Source: Calcarisporiella thermophila CBS 279.70 (lineage: Eukaryota; Calcarisporiellomycota). From it: a stretch of 64,000 nt of DNA. Below, piece after piece: positions 35,946 to 47,537 of the stretch. Within the stretch, counting starts at the first letter, position 1. The number at the start of each line of letters is the position of its first letter. The stretch covers positions 201,728 through 265,727 of the forward strand of contig NW_027192218.1 of the NCBI RefSeq assembly GCF_041956535.1, read 5' to 3'. The notes under the pieces were generated by a model. That model did no database searches and had not been told where the DNA came from. It saw only the letters and a list, made by a program, of their open reading frames with translations. Both the position numbers and the translations under genes were made by a program.

Positions 35946-36907
35946 ATGGAGGGCGATTTCGCTAGGGAAACAGTGCGCCTTTGGCGTGTATATCGTACAA
36001 TTCACCAGCTTGTTCATGATCGAGTAAGTTCTCGATTGGTATAGCGATCACTTCAAATTGCTTGATATAGTTTTTTCTAGGGCTACCTAGTTAGTCAATC
36101 AGAATTAGATATGGATCTCGACAGTTTCAAAATGCAGTTTGCTCGCAATGGTGAAGTCGAGTAAAGTATCTTCTACATCTCTAAATCTTTAAATATACTA
36201 ACACGATCAATATCATTATAGCCGAGATTCTTTAACATTTTTAGTTCAGAAAAAGGATGATCCGGTTAAAAATCAACTCCTAGTATTCTTTCCAAAAGAT
36301 AAATCAGTTGGCGTCCGCCCTATTCGTAAATACATTGAAAGAATGCTCTCGCAAAACATACCCAAAGGAATTATTATTTATCAACAGAATTTGACACCAT
36401 CTGCGACCAGGGTAAGATTATTATACTTAATTCACAAGCTATCACTTTAATTACTCATTTTATATTTACTATTACCTGAATGAATTCTAGGCTATGAACA
36501 CTCTGGGAAGCAAATATGATCTCGAATCATTCGCTGAGGCCGAATTACTTGTTAATATTACTGAACACACACTTGTACCAAAGCACATCGTTCTTACTGC
36601 GGAGGAGAAGAGATTACTTCTCGAGCGATAGTAAAATTAAATATTTAGTCTTAGAGGTGATATTAAAGCTAAACATTTACTTCATTAAAATAGTCGTTTG
36701 AAGGAAACTCAACTTCCTCGAATCCAACTAATCGATCCAGTAGCTCGCTATTATGGGTTGCAACGAGGGCAGGTAGAGTATTTATATTCAATATATTAAA
36801 TGGCTTTCAAAATGACTTATTATTGCGATCTTATGTTACAGGTGGTTAAAATCATGCGTCCCTCAGAAACCAGTGGTCGCTATGTGAGCTACAGGCTTTG
36901 CTACTGA
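35946..36907 (+). CDS. RPB5: RNA polymerase I/II/III common subunit RPB5 (RPABC1)
   Basis: Shared subunit at the jaw of all three nuclear RNA polymerases. The spliced product is about 210 residues, the usual length. N-domain: [57 protein letters not shown] and [16 protein letters not shown]-terminal assembly domain: [60 protein letters not shown] and [17 protein letters not shown]. These are all nearly invariant. Five introns of 50-100 nt. TGA at 36905-36907. It follows TAF12 by 202 bp on the same strand and converges on the hydrolase gene. Confidence 0.97.
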
Positions 36908-37131
36908 AGAAATTGCTAGAAATAATTATTATTCCAGTTGAACAATATATTCATTTTTTTTTTCATCCTGTTTTCGTCTGTATTTTCCCTAATTTTATTA
37001 AAAAAAATTATCAAATGGGTTCCACAATAATGCCTTTTCCTTTTGTTGTTCGTAAAATTATTATTGTTTATTTGTTGCATAAGACAAAGTGGTAAGGGAT
37101 CTTCTATATAACAGTCAATGAATGGAAATAC

Positions 37132-38381
37132 TTAGAGTACATATGATCCAGAAAAAAGATAGATAAGCGTCTCAAATACGATAGTATGTTTTGTGAGTTC
37201 CTCCGAAAAAAATGACATGTGGCCTTGAATGGGATCTTTGGCATTAGAGATAACGGCAGTGAAATGGTGTATCACATTAGAGGGTGGGAGTTGAATAAAG
37301 TGTCTGGGCCCAGTGGTAATGTTTATCGGTAGCTGTATTCAAGTATCAGAGTTAGTAAAGTTTGTGTAAGGCATGAAAATTCCAACTCACCTCACAGAAG
37401 AAATTATGAAAAACGAACTCTTGTTCTGTGTTTAATAAAAAATCAATTCTAATACAGAAATTATTTAAATGAATAAGCAACAAGAGGAAAATTTTTAAGT
37501 GCGTGTTACCTTTGCTTGAGCTCTATTTCGTTGCCCAATGTCTTAATAAATAGTAAATGATTCATCGCCCAGTCCATATAGGTCTTAACCTTTTCACGGT
37601 GCACATAGGCTGCGCCAGCAGCAGCACCCAAAGCAGCGACTGCCCCAACTCCCATTGCAATTGTGCTCCATTTGGATACACCAGGTGACTTTTTAGCAGC
37701 AACTGCTGTAGCTTGTGTTGTTGCTACCAAGCCAAGTGAAGTTGAGGAACTTGATGTCGCTGTTCCTTTTGATAGCACATCAGGAACAAGTGAAGAAATA
37801 GTTGAGAACGTTTTAGTGAAACTACGACTAATATTATTAGCTGAATCCCACGCAGTATTCATAATATTTGGGTCAAGACCGAAAAATGGTGAGTCGAATG
37901 CAATGAGAGCGGCAACATATATAGGACTGCAAATCTCGCGTAGCTTGATGATTGATTCCGCACCAAGAATTCCTCCCATTGAGTGACCGCAGATCACATA
38001 AGCTAGTGAAGTTTCAGGTAACTTTTTCCTTATTACACTATCATATTCATTGAGCCATCTAATAGAGAACGTAGATTGATAATGGGTGATATATCTAAAT
38101 AGGATTAATTAATTTAACCTACTGTAAAAACTTTGATGTGGCCGCATCCAAGTTTTCCATATCGTAAGAAGGATATACGCTCCACTCTATGCCCGATTTC
38201 ACACCTCCTTGATGTAATGCATTCGCGAGGGATGATGGAAAATCCTACGGGAAATTATTCAATACAAATGTAAAAGCGTTGTTTAAGACCATCCAACCTT
38301 AAATGTCCGATCTGATCCACGAAATCCGTGTAAATAAATAAAAATTAGATGGTGCTGATCAGTGAGATGTAAATGCTTCAT
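37132..38381 (-). CDS. Alpha/beta hydrolase (DUF676/lipase-like) with C-terminal membrane helix
   Basis: Fungal serine hydrolase of unknown substrate. The first exon (ATG 38379-38381) reads LIFIYLHGFRGSDRTF, the HG oxyanion region. Then DFPSSLANAL, YPSYD and the nucleophile elbow CGHSMGGILG (near 37985), followed by ALIAFDSPFFGLDPNIMN. A Ser/Thr/Ala linker leads to a hydrophobic Gly/Ala helix (GVGAVAALGAAAGAAYV), probably membrane-inserted. Two further exons are easy to miss because an in-frame TAA at 37506 looks like the end. Splicing from GTAACA there continues through RIDFLLNTEQEFVFHNFFCE to an exon with HFIQLPPSN, FTAVISNAKDPIQGHMSFFS, ending SGSYVL. GHMSFF carries a plausible catalytic His. 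Confidence 0.78.
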
Positions 38382-38568
38382 AGCTGTATTTGAATGGAGA
38401 GAAATCAAAGGATAATATGAATGTAGAGCGATTCGGAAGCTTCAAATTATGCCTGTGACTGTTTTTCTATATAACTTTAATAACCTCTCCTGGTATTAAA
38501 GTGAAATTAACGTTATGAAAAAAAGAAATGGAAATGAGTATATAAAACTTAACGATATCATTAGGAAA

Positions 38569-39914
38569 TTAAATTGCAAGGAACAACATAAGGATTGAAA
38601 TAAGTGCAGTAAGTTTAACAATGCCATTAGATGCATAAGAAGAAATGCTAGCCGATGAATGATTTTTGATTTTTGCCGCTTCTAGCTGGGCACTCGCAGC
38701 AGTAAGCGGACTAGTTGAGGCTGCAGCACTAGAAGAGGAGGTAGCAGTCACAGTGCTTGTAGGACTAGTTCCACTACCGCCGCTAATACACGTTCCAACG
38801 GTAACCAATTTATAAGCATTTTTAAGTCGGGGGATCTGATCAATCGCAATATCAACCGTCTCCTACATATAGATGGGATAAGGATGAAAAGGTGTCTTCA
38901 AATACATGGCTATATCTATTACCGTTGAGTGATCATGTTGCAGACATAGAGGTCCAGTTGAAGCATTTGGTGCCTCTTGAACCCACGAGGAGAAATTACC
39001 ATTGATCTCTTCACGCGTGATAGATTTTTCTTGTAGACGCCAGTCGTTGCTAAGTTCTATATGTGAATCCTCAGTGATTATATACTTGATCCTATTATAA
39101 TTACCTGTCTTTATTCCAAATAACAGCTTTGTAGCCCAGTGCAGTCATTATAGCACGCACACGATCATCGATATCCCCATAGGGCGGGCGCATTAAAGTT
39201 GGTTTTATTCTAAACGGAAGCAGGCGTTGAAAAAACCAGCTCGTCAATTCTAAGCATTTCACCACTTACCCGATAGCTTGTTCTATGGCTTTCTCGGTCC
39301 ATTTCATTTCCGCAATAATTTGCTCGTTAGAGAGCGAGGTAAGGGCACGATGGCTATAGGTATGGGAAGCAATTTCATGGCCGTCCGCGTGGATGCGCTT
39401 GATCATTTCGGGGGCATTAGCAGCGCGTGAACCGAGTATAAAGAAGGTGGCCTTGATGTTTTGTTGCTTCAGGAAATCATACAGCCTCGGACTAGATAGA
39501 TTTAGAGTTTAAGGTTTATGTTGAATAAAAAGTGCAGGCCTCGTAGAGTTATAGGCGTTACCTGAATTCCGTGGGCCCGTCATCAAAGCTACAGAACAGA
39601 ACAGAATGCAATCAGCGATGTGAACATGCAGTGGATATAGATTAGGACAACTCTTACGTTAATCCGAAATATCCCTTTGGACAAGACACGATATCACTTG
39701 GACGCGTACATGTGGTGCAAGTCCAGTGGCAATGTTTGTCGTCGGCTCCACATTGCGGGGGAACACTTTGAACAGAAACATCGGGGATTTTGGAAGCATC
39801 AATGGAGGCAGCCCATTCCTTCTGTGCCGGAAGGTCGCCCCCGATGGGCGGGAAGCCGGCATTTTGTGCCAGCACGCCAGCAAACAGACTAGTTACTAGC
39901 AATAATGTCTTCAT
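38569..39914 (-). CDS. CDA: GPI-anchored chitin deacetylase (polysaccharide deacetylase, CE4)
   Basis: Converts chitin to chitosan at the cell wall. The signal peptide MKTLLLVTSLFAGVLA is followed by a Cys-rich pre-domain (CHWTCTTCTRPSDIVSCP). The NodB domain has all motifs: LTFDDGPTEFS (catalytic base Asp and metal Asp), EIASHTYSHRALT (metal His pair), LMRPPYGDIDDRVR and, near the end, LCLQHDHS (catalytic His region). A Ser/Thr tail (about 38680-38790) and a hydrophobic end (KLTALISILMLFLAI) suggest GPI anchoring. Seven or so exons; the TFDDGP motif is carried by a 27-nt exon (complement 39562-39588). Start ATG 39912-39914; no upstream in-frame ATG. About 90 bp upstream lies a run of four G tracts. 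Confidence 0.95.
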
Positions 39915-40003
39915 TGCGTATCCAATTAAATGTACCAATATATAATATATATGGATGCAAGTGAACGAGGATAGCGGTAGATTTTTACAAGGAGGAAGAA
40001 AGT

Positions 40004-40025
40004 GGGGAGGGGAGGGGAGGGGGGG
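40004..40025 (+). promoter_or_regulatory. G-quadruplex-capable tract upstream of chitin deacetylase
   Basis: Four runs of at least four G separated by single A residues, on the strand opposite the coding strand, 90-111 bp upstream of the chitin deacetylase ATG. Single-nucleotide loops are the most stable G4 arrangement. It may instead act as a polypyrimidine promoter element read on the coding strand. Confidence 0.6.
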
Positions 40026-40247
40026 AGAGAGCAGGAAATATATCTATTTATAATTAATATAGATGTACATTTAGGGAAAATAACAGCCATAAGGAGAATT
40101 AGGAGAAATTGGTTGGAGATTTTTAATAAAATATTCGACGCGATAGTTTGTCATATTTCAGGTTCCGAAAATCACTAAAACAGATAATGCTATATTACAG
40201 TGCTATTTTCAGAAAAAAATAGCTCCAACATCAATTTATATACATAT

Positions 40248-40775
40248 TCAAACATTATGCTGAATAATTATTGTGCCTGCTCGTTGTGAACTCTTTCGCC
40301 GGATCATTGGATGTGCCTTTCCAAATGCGCGTCCCCATGTCCCTAAAAGGACAGCGGTAATACCAACTAACATGATACTCGATGTGAGGATAAGGCCAAG
40401 AGGAAAGGTCTTAAATTGACCGTAGCTCGGCGTCGGTTTTGTTGTGGATATACTAGGCTTACTGGACCCAAGTGGCACCCGATTTGGGGAATAAGTCGAT
40501 GTAGGATTGGTAGTAAAACGGGCATTCGTCGAAGTGATAGTAGGCTGATTAGAATGTGATTGTGGTCGAATAGCTGACGACATGGTAGGAAAAAGTGGGG
40601 GGAAGGAGTTTGGCCGTATGCTGGCTTGTTGTAATCTTACTGAGGAATGGAAGATCTCATTCGCAACTTTTGTAGGATTTGCGTGCGGTCCACCGGCTCT
40701 CGGAATGAGTGCTGTAGCAATTGCATCTTTAAGCTGATATCCCAATATCAATAACAACAGTAGCCAGAATTTCAT
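40248..40775 (-). CDS. Small type I membrane protein with Ser/Thr/Pro-rich ectodomain
   Basis: Single-exon, 175 residues, no recognised family. Signal peptide MKFWLLLLLILGYQLKDAIA, then about 100 residues rich in Ser, Thr, Pro and Asn (likely O-glycosylated). One membrane helix, LGLILTSSIMLVGITAVLLG, lies near residue 130, and a basic cytosolic tail ends GTIIIQHNV. The topology resembles that of fungal wall-stress sensors or mucin-like surface proteins, but there is no WSC or other sensor domain. It lies upstream of the chitin deacetylase on the same strand. Confidence 0.7.
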   Translation of the reverse strand: MKFWLLLLLILGYQLKDAIATALIPRAGGPHANPTKVANEIFHSSVRLQQASIRPNSFPPLFPTMSSAIRPQSHSNQPTITSTNARFTTNPTSTYSPNRVPLGSSKPSISTTKPTPSYGQFKTFPLGLILTSSIMLVGITAVLLGTWGRAFGKAHPMIRRKSSQRAGTIIIQHNV

Positions 40776-41887
40776 GTTGCATATGTTAAGGAAAGTGCCG
40801 ATGGAAAGAGAACTTGTGAAATCAATTTATTCAAGGGTTTAAATATTAAAGGACTTCGGTGTGAAACAACACAAACTCTTTGCCACACTCAAACAAATCA
40901 TGGCTGCATATGCCGAAAAGCGACATTCATTGAGATTGAACAAGGTTGAATTTCAATCAAATGTCCATCGTGAGCAAAAGGAACAGATTGAAAGAGAAAT
41001 AATAGCATTGTTTCTTGGAGAATTCTCTATATCAAAGTCATTTCCCGAATTGGATACTCTTTATCAAAGAACCATGAATTTGCAAGGATGTGCTGTCCTC
41101 CAATGAAAAGGCCCTGATCTGAAACTCGAATCGTGATTAAAGTCGAGGCAGTAACGAGCATCGATACAGGGCTTGATCCAAGTCTTCCCGATATCTATAA
41201 TCACGGGTTAGACTCGGCTGTTGATTGACCTGCGGAGCATCCAATATCGTTATTGCGTACTTCTCAAGTGTCGCATTTCTGATAAGGGCTAATTTCTCGC
41301 TGATACAATATCTGGTGCATAATAGTGCTGAAACACTATAGAGTTCATTTGCACCCTGTGCAAACAGTGGCTTGATGCTGTTCATTTCGTGATGGGATTC
41401 TCTTATGCACTTTGAAATGCAGTTGCATCTACCAATATTCTATTCAAATTTGCCTCGATTATTTCAATGAAAGGCTGGTTTCAACGGGTTCAAGATGCTC
41501 TTTTCTATTAATTAGTACCTTGTGAAATCAATTAAAATTTAAGACATGGCTTGATTCGGTAAAGTACAAGTCTTACTCATCCCCCATTTCCTTTAAACAG
41601 TGAATATTAGGCAAGACTGATACAATTAGTGACTTTTCTCTAAAGCAGTTCTATCAACCTCAATGAAAACGGAATATTTTTATGGTTTCAAATTGATCAA
41701 CTAAATTCACATTTATTCCCAATTTGGCATCCATTGTAGTGCCATGCAAAACGATCAATTCCAGGGATAAAATCCATCAGACCCTTTCAGAGAGTTCGGG
41801 TATCAGGTAGATTAAGAAATGCATCTTAAACTTTGGTGCGATGCTAACAACACCTATTTTAATAGAACATCACTTGATCTAGTCTTA
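40776..41887. other. Spacer with two small convergent open frames
   Basis: 1.1 kb between the small membrane protein and the end of UPF2. It holds a plus-strand frame (40843-41106; first ATG near 40900) with a charged helical product (EKRHSLRLNKVEFQSN, QKEQIEREIIALFLGEF). The same frame is preceded by an ATG at 40801 and one stop at 40840. A minus-strand ATG-to-stop frame also lies at 41137-41385. Neither product is recognised. No transposon ends or repeats are seen. Confidence 0.4.
41137..41385 (-). CDS. Hypothetical 82-residue open frame
   Basis: ATG 41383-41385 to TAA at 41137. The composition is protein-like (MNSIKPLFAQGANELYSVSA, NATLEKYAITILDAPQV, end ALYRCSLLPRL). No domain, signal peptide or membrane helix is seen. 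It may be the last exon of a longer gene or chance. Its stop is 30 bp from the stop of a plus-strand frame. Confidence 0.25.
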   Translation of the reverse strand: MNSIKPLFAQGANELYSVSALLCTRYCISEKLALIRNATLEKYAITILDAPQVNQQPSLTRDYRYREDLDQALYRCSLLPRL

Positions 41888-44800
41888 TTATCCTCCATAT
41901 CCATGAACGCCGCCCTCTCGTAATAAACGCCGTCCTTTTTGGTTTAATCGTTTGTTTTTATCTTCAAAGCTCAGATGTATACCTCGATGAGCAAGTTTGA
42001 CCTCGAGACCTTGCAAAAGCAGCGCAGAATTTAGAGATTCGTTTTCATTTAAGGGTGGTTTTCATTTAAAGGCTAAATCTTACTTTGTCTTTGCATCACC
42101 TCTTCTCTTTCTTCATAATTAAGCACCAATTTTTTAAGGTGTTGTTGCTCCTCACGCTGAGCTTCTTGTTTGATACGTGTGCTCACAGCTAATGCGGAGT
42201 TAGCCGGAAGCTCAAGTGTCTTGGCCTATATTAAAAAATAATGAAGAGTTGTATATTCAAATAAGCCACTTGATATAACTGACCTGTTGTTTGTTGCCTT
42301 TTTTTGTCAGCAGAGTAAAAGTAACTCTGCCACTCTCCTGGTCAGGTAATTGTACCTTTCCGCGGTCTGAATAACAGGGAGGGAGGGGGTAGAAAGTTCT
42401 GCAATTAATAAAATTTGCATTGACAATAAGAAACAATGTAATAAACCTTGGAGTCGCATCGGGATGGGTACATCTAATGTGGCCATCTTTCGCTCGTGTC
42501 GCCTCGATTCCAAACTCTCTGCCATCAATTTACTGAATTCAAGATCGAACTGCGCATCAACCTCTTGTATTCTCTCTTCTTGGTTTTTGAGTACTACTAC
42601 GTCTTCGTCCTGGTCCACTTCCATCGCTGATTCTTCAATCTAGGTGTTTAATCGAGTAGAGTACAGGTTTATTTTAGGTGGTGTTGATTTAAATTCTCCT
42701 ATCATACCTCGTGGACTTTCTCTTCTTCTCTATCCTCGCCCTCATGCTCGCTTTCTTCGTCTTCACTATCATTTGTCGATTCTGAAGCTTCACTCTCGAA
42801 TCCATCCTCAAACTTGACACCATTAGAATCTATACAAAATTATTAGATATTACAAAGTATTAGAACATGAAAATATGAAAAACCACTTAGAATTACATAC
42901 TTTTCTTTAATTGTTCCAGGAACATTCTATCCACAGCCTCGGCGGCTTCATCAAATGATTCAAACATACGAGTATTGGGGCGAAGTTGCTACAGATTATC
43001 TGGTTAGTAAAGCTTTTTATATTACGAAAATTTTTTTTGAAAATACCGAGAAAGTTTCCGCGACCATAAATTCCACATCCATTGGTAGGGTATGCTTGGT
43101 TTGAATATACATCTATGTGCAATAATGTAAAGGTAGTCAGCTCACATCGTAATTTTGTCGTTAAGGCAGAAATTGTGCAAAAACTCACCTGGAAAAATGT
43201 CAAGAAATTGTCCAAATTTCGCTTGGAAGCTCCTTTGTCAAAATAGAGTCCGCAGGTGTCTAGTAGGGTGCAACAAAGTCGAATACGGAAAAAATCGTCA
43301 GGGGAATCAAGAGGACATGGCCGATCTCTTGATGGGCGACCTTGCTCTGTAGATATGAAGGTTTAATATCAAATTGTTAGCAGTCTTTCAGGTTGAGTGA
43401 AGTCTCCGCGAAGCGGTATTACCGTGACCAAAGGTGACAATAGTCCAAAGAGTTTCAAAAATTACGGGAGAGTTGATAAGGCGATAAATATATAGCTCTC
43501 CAAGATACTTAACAGTCGCAATTCTGCGCTGGTTATGCTTGAACATATTCCCCTATTATATTAATAGTATTAATATTATCCATTCATGACTATTTCTCAT
43601 CATATGGAATATTCAATATTAACCTCAAGACCGACACGAATTTCTTCTAGCACTCTGTCTACTAATGCGACCCCGAAGTCGCTATGGTGTCGATTTAGGC
43701 CACTCGCGACAATTGCCATAAGGTGAATATTACCAAATTTCACTTTCCATATCTTAGAGAAAATATTTAATAGTATGTCAGATATCTAAAGATAAAGCGC
43801 GTAAATTAGTATCGATGATAGAATCAACATCCATTAATATTTAAATACCTTTCTATCTTCCCAATGAAGCTTTCGCAGCAGTTTCACTATTTTATCCAAT
43901 GATTTTTTACTCAAATCGGAATATAAGAGCTTTCTAATAAAGAGCTCCATAGGAGGGCGATTCTTCGTTTGCATAGCGGACTTTTCTGGGGGATTGCACT
44001 GAAGATTCAATGTCAATAACTTACTATTATTGAAAAATAATACAAAAAAATTACTTACTTGATAGAACGCATTTTCAATCATTAGTGCAATACGATTGTC
44101 AAACCGCTGTGTATTTTTCTTTCTCATCATTGTTTCAAGCTATAAGATCATTCAAATAAGTTGGGAGAAAACCGTCTAATAACATTTCTGATACTACCAT
44201 ACTATTAATCCGGGCGTTGGTCTCAGGTGACTTAAATAGGAATCTTCCACAGGTTTCTAATAGGTTACAAAGCACCTCTGCATTCTGGTGGTTGAATTCG
44301 TTAAGCAACATCTTGATGCAGTGTAATATGAGATATGTTGGGGTAATACGGAATTTTGTTAGCTCAGAAAGAAACCGTATGTTCTGTGAAGAAAATTTTC
44401 ATGGTGAGCTTAGTCGTTCAATATATCAGAAGAGAGGAGAAAAAAAATGTTTACTTTAATTCTGGTTTCCAAAATCACAAAATCTGAGGTCTTCTTCCGA
44501 TACAGCCCTTTAAACTCTTTTTCAAGCTATAAAATTGAAAAAATTATAATTTTGAGTCTACTAAATAAGGGCTCGCCGATTTAGTTTACATTACCGCTGT
44601 CAATACATCTTGGGCAATGCTTTGAAAATGTGGATAGAGAGTTCCAATAAGACGAGCATAATACGGCAGAACATCTAGACGATTGCGTGGAACCCCGAGT
44701 AAGGCCTAAAAATAATTAATTCTGATCAAACTAGAGCTTTTCAAAATATTTACTATTTCCTCCTTACTTTAACGAGCTTTTTTCTCGCTCCTTTGGAATT

Positions 44801-46919
44801 CATGTAGCAGAATTCGACGGTAGTCTTATCGATCAGTTCACGATTAATCATATTGGGAAGTCGAGCCAGTAAGAAATCTAAGTTCGGTTCAGTACCAAAA
44901 ATTCCTCCAGTTGGGTTGGTGAAAGAGGATACTTCACTAAATTAAAAGATATATATTTTAGGAACCGAATTTAATAAATTAAAAGAAGAACTTACTTGTC
45001 TTGTGCTGTGTCCTTTTCTAATTCATTTTCTTGCAATTCTGGAGCTTCATTTTCCTCCTCTTCATCCTCATCTTCCAAATCACCACCTCGTAACTTTTCA
45101 TCATTTAATTTCTCTTCAGTTGCCTCGCCCGCATCAATTTCAAGGTTGTTAGATTCCTTATCTGGCTCTTCACTTGTCTGCTGCACCTTTTTTGAGTGCT
45201 TTTCCTCCAATAATACTCTTGGAACTTGTGAGGTTAAATCCAAGAGGTTTTCATAGAAATCTCGTTCGTCTTCGTCCTGCCATACTCCATCTCCGATGCT
45301 TTCCTGCTGAAGTTAGGAAAATTGTTTAGATCTATAGTTATTTAAGATTGAATGATATATTGGTTCTAACGAAATACCTTGTCTCCACCAAAAGTGATAG
45401 ACTCCATTCGAACAAAACCTTTGCTCATGCTTGCCTCATTTTCAGGAAGATTTGGCATCTCCGCTGAAAGTAATTCAGCTAGAGTTTGTGCCAGATTGAA
45501 CAATTTTTCAAAGAGCTTAACTGCTTTCTCGTGGTTTTGCTTCCGCTCCTCTGTCAGCTCGCCCCCTTTAGATATTAAAAACTCCTGGTTTTTTTTCTCA
45601 ATATTTCTGATCGCCTGATGGAGTAACAGATAGAAAAGAGATGCTTTAAATTTAAAAGAACAAAGAGCGAAAAAGTAAATGGAATACATACCGAATGAAT
45701 TTTTACCAAATGTTTTGACAAGCTGTCAAAATACTCATTGAACATCTGTTTGAAAGATGCTCTTTGTTCTGCTGTTACTAAAGCGGCTTCTGTGTTTGAT
45801 GTCTCCATCGCAGAAACTTGTGGGGAAGTGTTGTCCTTTGCAGTCTCTCCCTCAATCTCTCTTTGCTGCTGAGCATCCTGCTTTCTAGTAACCATTCCAA
45901 TAAGTTCCAAGCCGAAATTTTTCAGAAATGAGACGGCTAAGGGTAGATTCGTATGGTCCTTATCTTGGGCGAACTAAAGAGAAATATTTGGTGTCAAACT
46001 GTAAAATATTTAACAAAAAATTATATATATACCAGATCTCTGAATATTGTATAAAGAAAATTTCCGCTAGTAGAGGTAATTTTAGGTTCCTTTTTTTCTT
46101 TTCAGAGTAGTGCTGAGCAGACCAGCTATGTTGTCTTTTCCAACGTTATCAACACCATGTGCACTCGTTGCATTGAGCTGAGCAACACCATCCTCAATAT
46201 CTCTAAGCGCGCCTACGAGCCACAGTTCGCAAATAACTCTTCCAACGATACGTTGCCGTGATACTCTAGATGCCTCTTCTCTTTCCCGTTGCTCAGAGCT
46301 CAATGCTGCTAATTGCTGTCTATTTGCGGGTGCAATGGCTTTTGCCAGTTGATATGTAAGCAATGGTGTGAAGGTGTCAGGGAAGCGACGGTGAAGTGCT
46401 GATATTACTTCGACTGCGGCCCAAGCATCTGCACCAGTTTTGCACTTATGCACACCTTCTACAATGGAAGTTACCACTTCGGGTATATATTTCTCTAGTC
46501 GCAGTTTTTTAACATCATTGATTAACTGTTGCTTCGTCTCGGCATTTAAATTGCTGCGACATTTCTTGATAAAGGCCGTGTTCTTCTTTATATTGCTATC
46601 CAAATTTTTGAATTGCGAGGTATCTAATTTAAAATAAAATATTTTAGAAAATAACAAAATAAGATAATTTTCCAATGGATCTATACCAGGGCCAAAATTC
46701 CACGCTTTTATATTTTCATGCCTCAGCTCTAATCGTTTTGTTCTGCGCAATTTTGCCTCAACCTCAGCGTCGATTCCAGTATTTGTTTCCTAAAGATCAA
46801 CTAGCTGATCAGAAAGGTTATAGAATATTTGACAATGTAAACACCGATCTCACTTCTTGAACTTTTTGATTTATCTCTTTCGATTCCATTTCCATCGCAT
46901 TCTCGTTATTTTTCTCCAT
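41888..46919 (-). CDS. UPF2: Nonsense-mediated decay factor UPF2/NMD2
   Basis: UPF2 bridges UPF1 and the UPF3-bound exon junction complex in NMD. The product is about 1,350 residues over some 16 exons. N-terminus MEKNNENAMEMESKEINQK then LRRTKRLELRHENIKAW and the first MIF4G domain (SNLNAETKQQLINDVKKLRL, YIPEVVTSIVEGVHKCKTGA, FTPLLTYQLAKA). Further MIF4G modules are at about 45900-44200 and 44150-43200 (NRPPMELFIRKLLYSDLSKK). An acidic linker (about 45240-45000 and 42790-42700) follows the family pattern. The UPF1-binding end reads ESGRVTFTLLTKKGNKQQAK. The last exon (complement 41888-42009) is joined by GTAAGA at 42083 and gives SLEVKLAHRGIHLSFEDKNK and GRRLLREGG. Reading through instead would stop at 42073. 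Confidence 0.95.
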
Positions 46920-47537
46920 TCAGAAAGAGATCTAAATGAAAGAAAATTCACTACGGGTAGTTCGAAATAAGTTTTTTCCAGTTAATTGTCGGATAGGATC
47001 TCTCGCTTTCAAATTATTGAGATTAATTGGCCACATCTACAGAGGCGCTCATGGCCGAACTGTACAAATTTCAACTAACATTGACTGTCTAGAGTATTAA
47101 GCAGGGTAGAGCCTATTGAGATTGTTAACCAAGGTAGGCATCTTAGACGAGCATATATATGAATCCCCACCTTGATATTATGACTCTCCCCTCCCATCCA
47201 GTAATAAAGTTTAATATTGACGATATTACCAATTTTCTCAAGAATAGGACGTTTTTAAACCATCTCTTTTTATTGGTAGCATGTTGGTATATTGTAAGTC
47301 TTGCATTTCCACTCTTAACAAAACGTTGAGCAATACTATTTTAGACATAATGAGCTACGTTTAAATAATTACTAGTGTAAATCAGATCAATTTGCGTGTT
47401 CATATAACAATAATAAACGTTTGCTCGCTATTCAGAGACATCAAACAGGGAATATGAATATATCACTAGTGTATTAAATCAAATAGGACTACATTTGCTA
47501 GACATGATATATAGGCAACTAAAAGTGAATATAAAAA
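46920..47537. other. AT-rich spacer between UPF2 and the kinetochore-like gene
   Basis: 618 bp upstream of UPF2 and downstream of the next minus-strand gene. Stop codons are frequent in all frames. No RNA gene or repeat is recognised. Confidence 0.5.

Noticed and set aside
37506-37508. Stop codon as end of the alpha/beta hydrolase
   Set aside because: Two downstream exons in phase continue a homolog-like sequence including a plausible catalytic His.
42073-42075. Stop codon as UPF2 end
   Set aside because: It lies in an intron starting at a good donor (GTAAGA); the downstream exon fits the family's basic end better.
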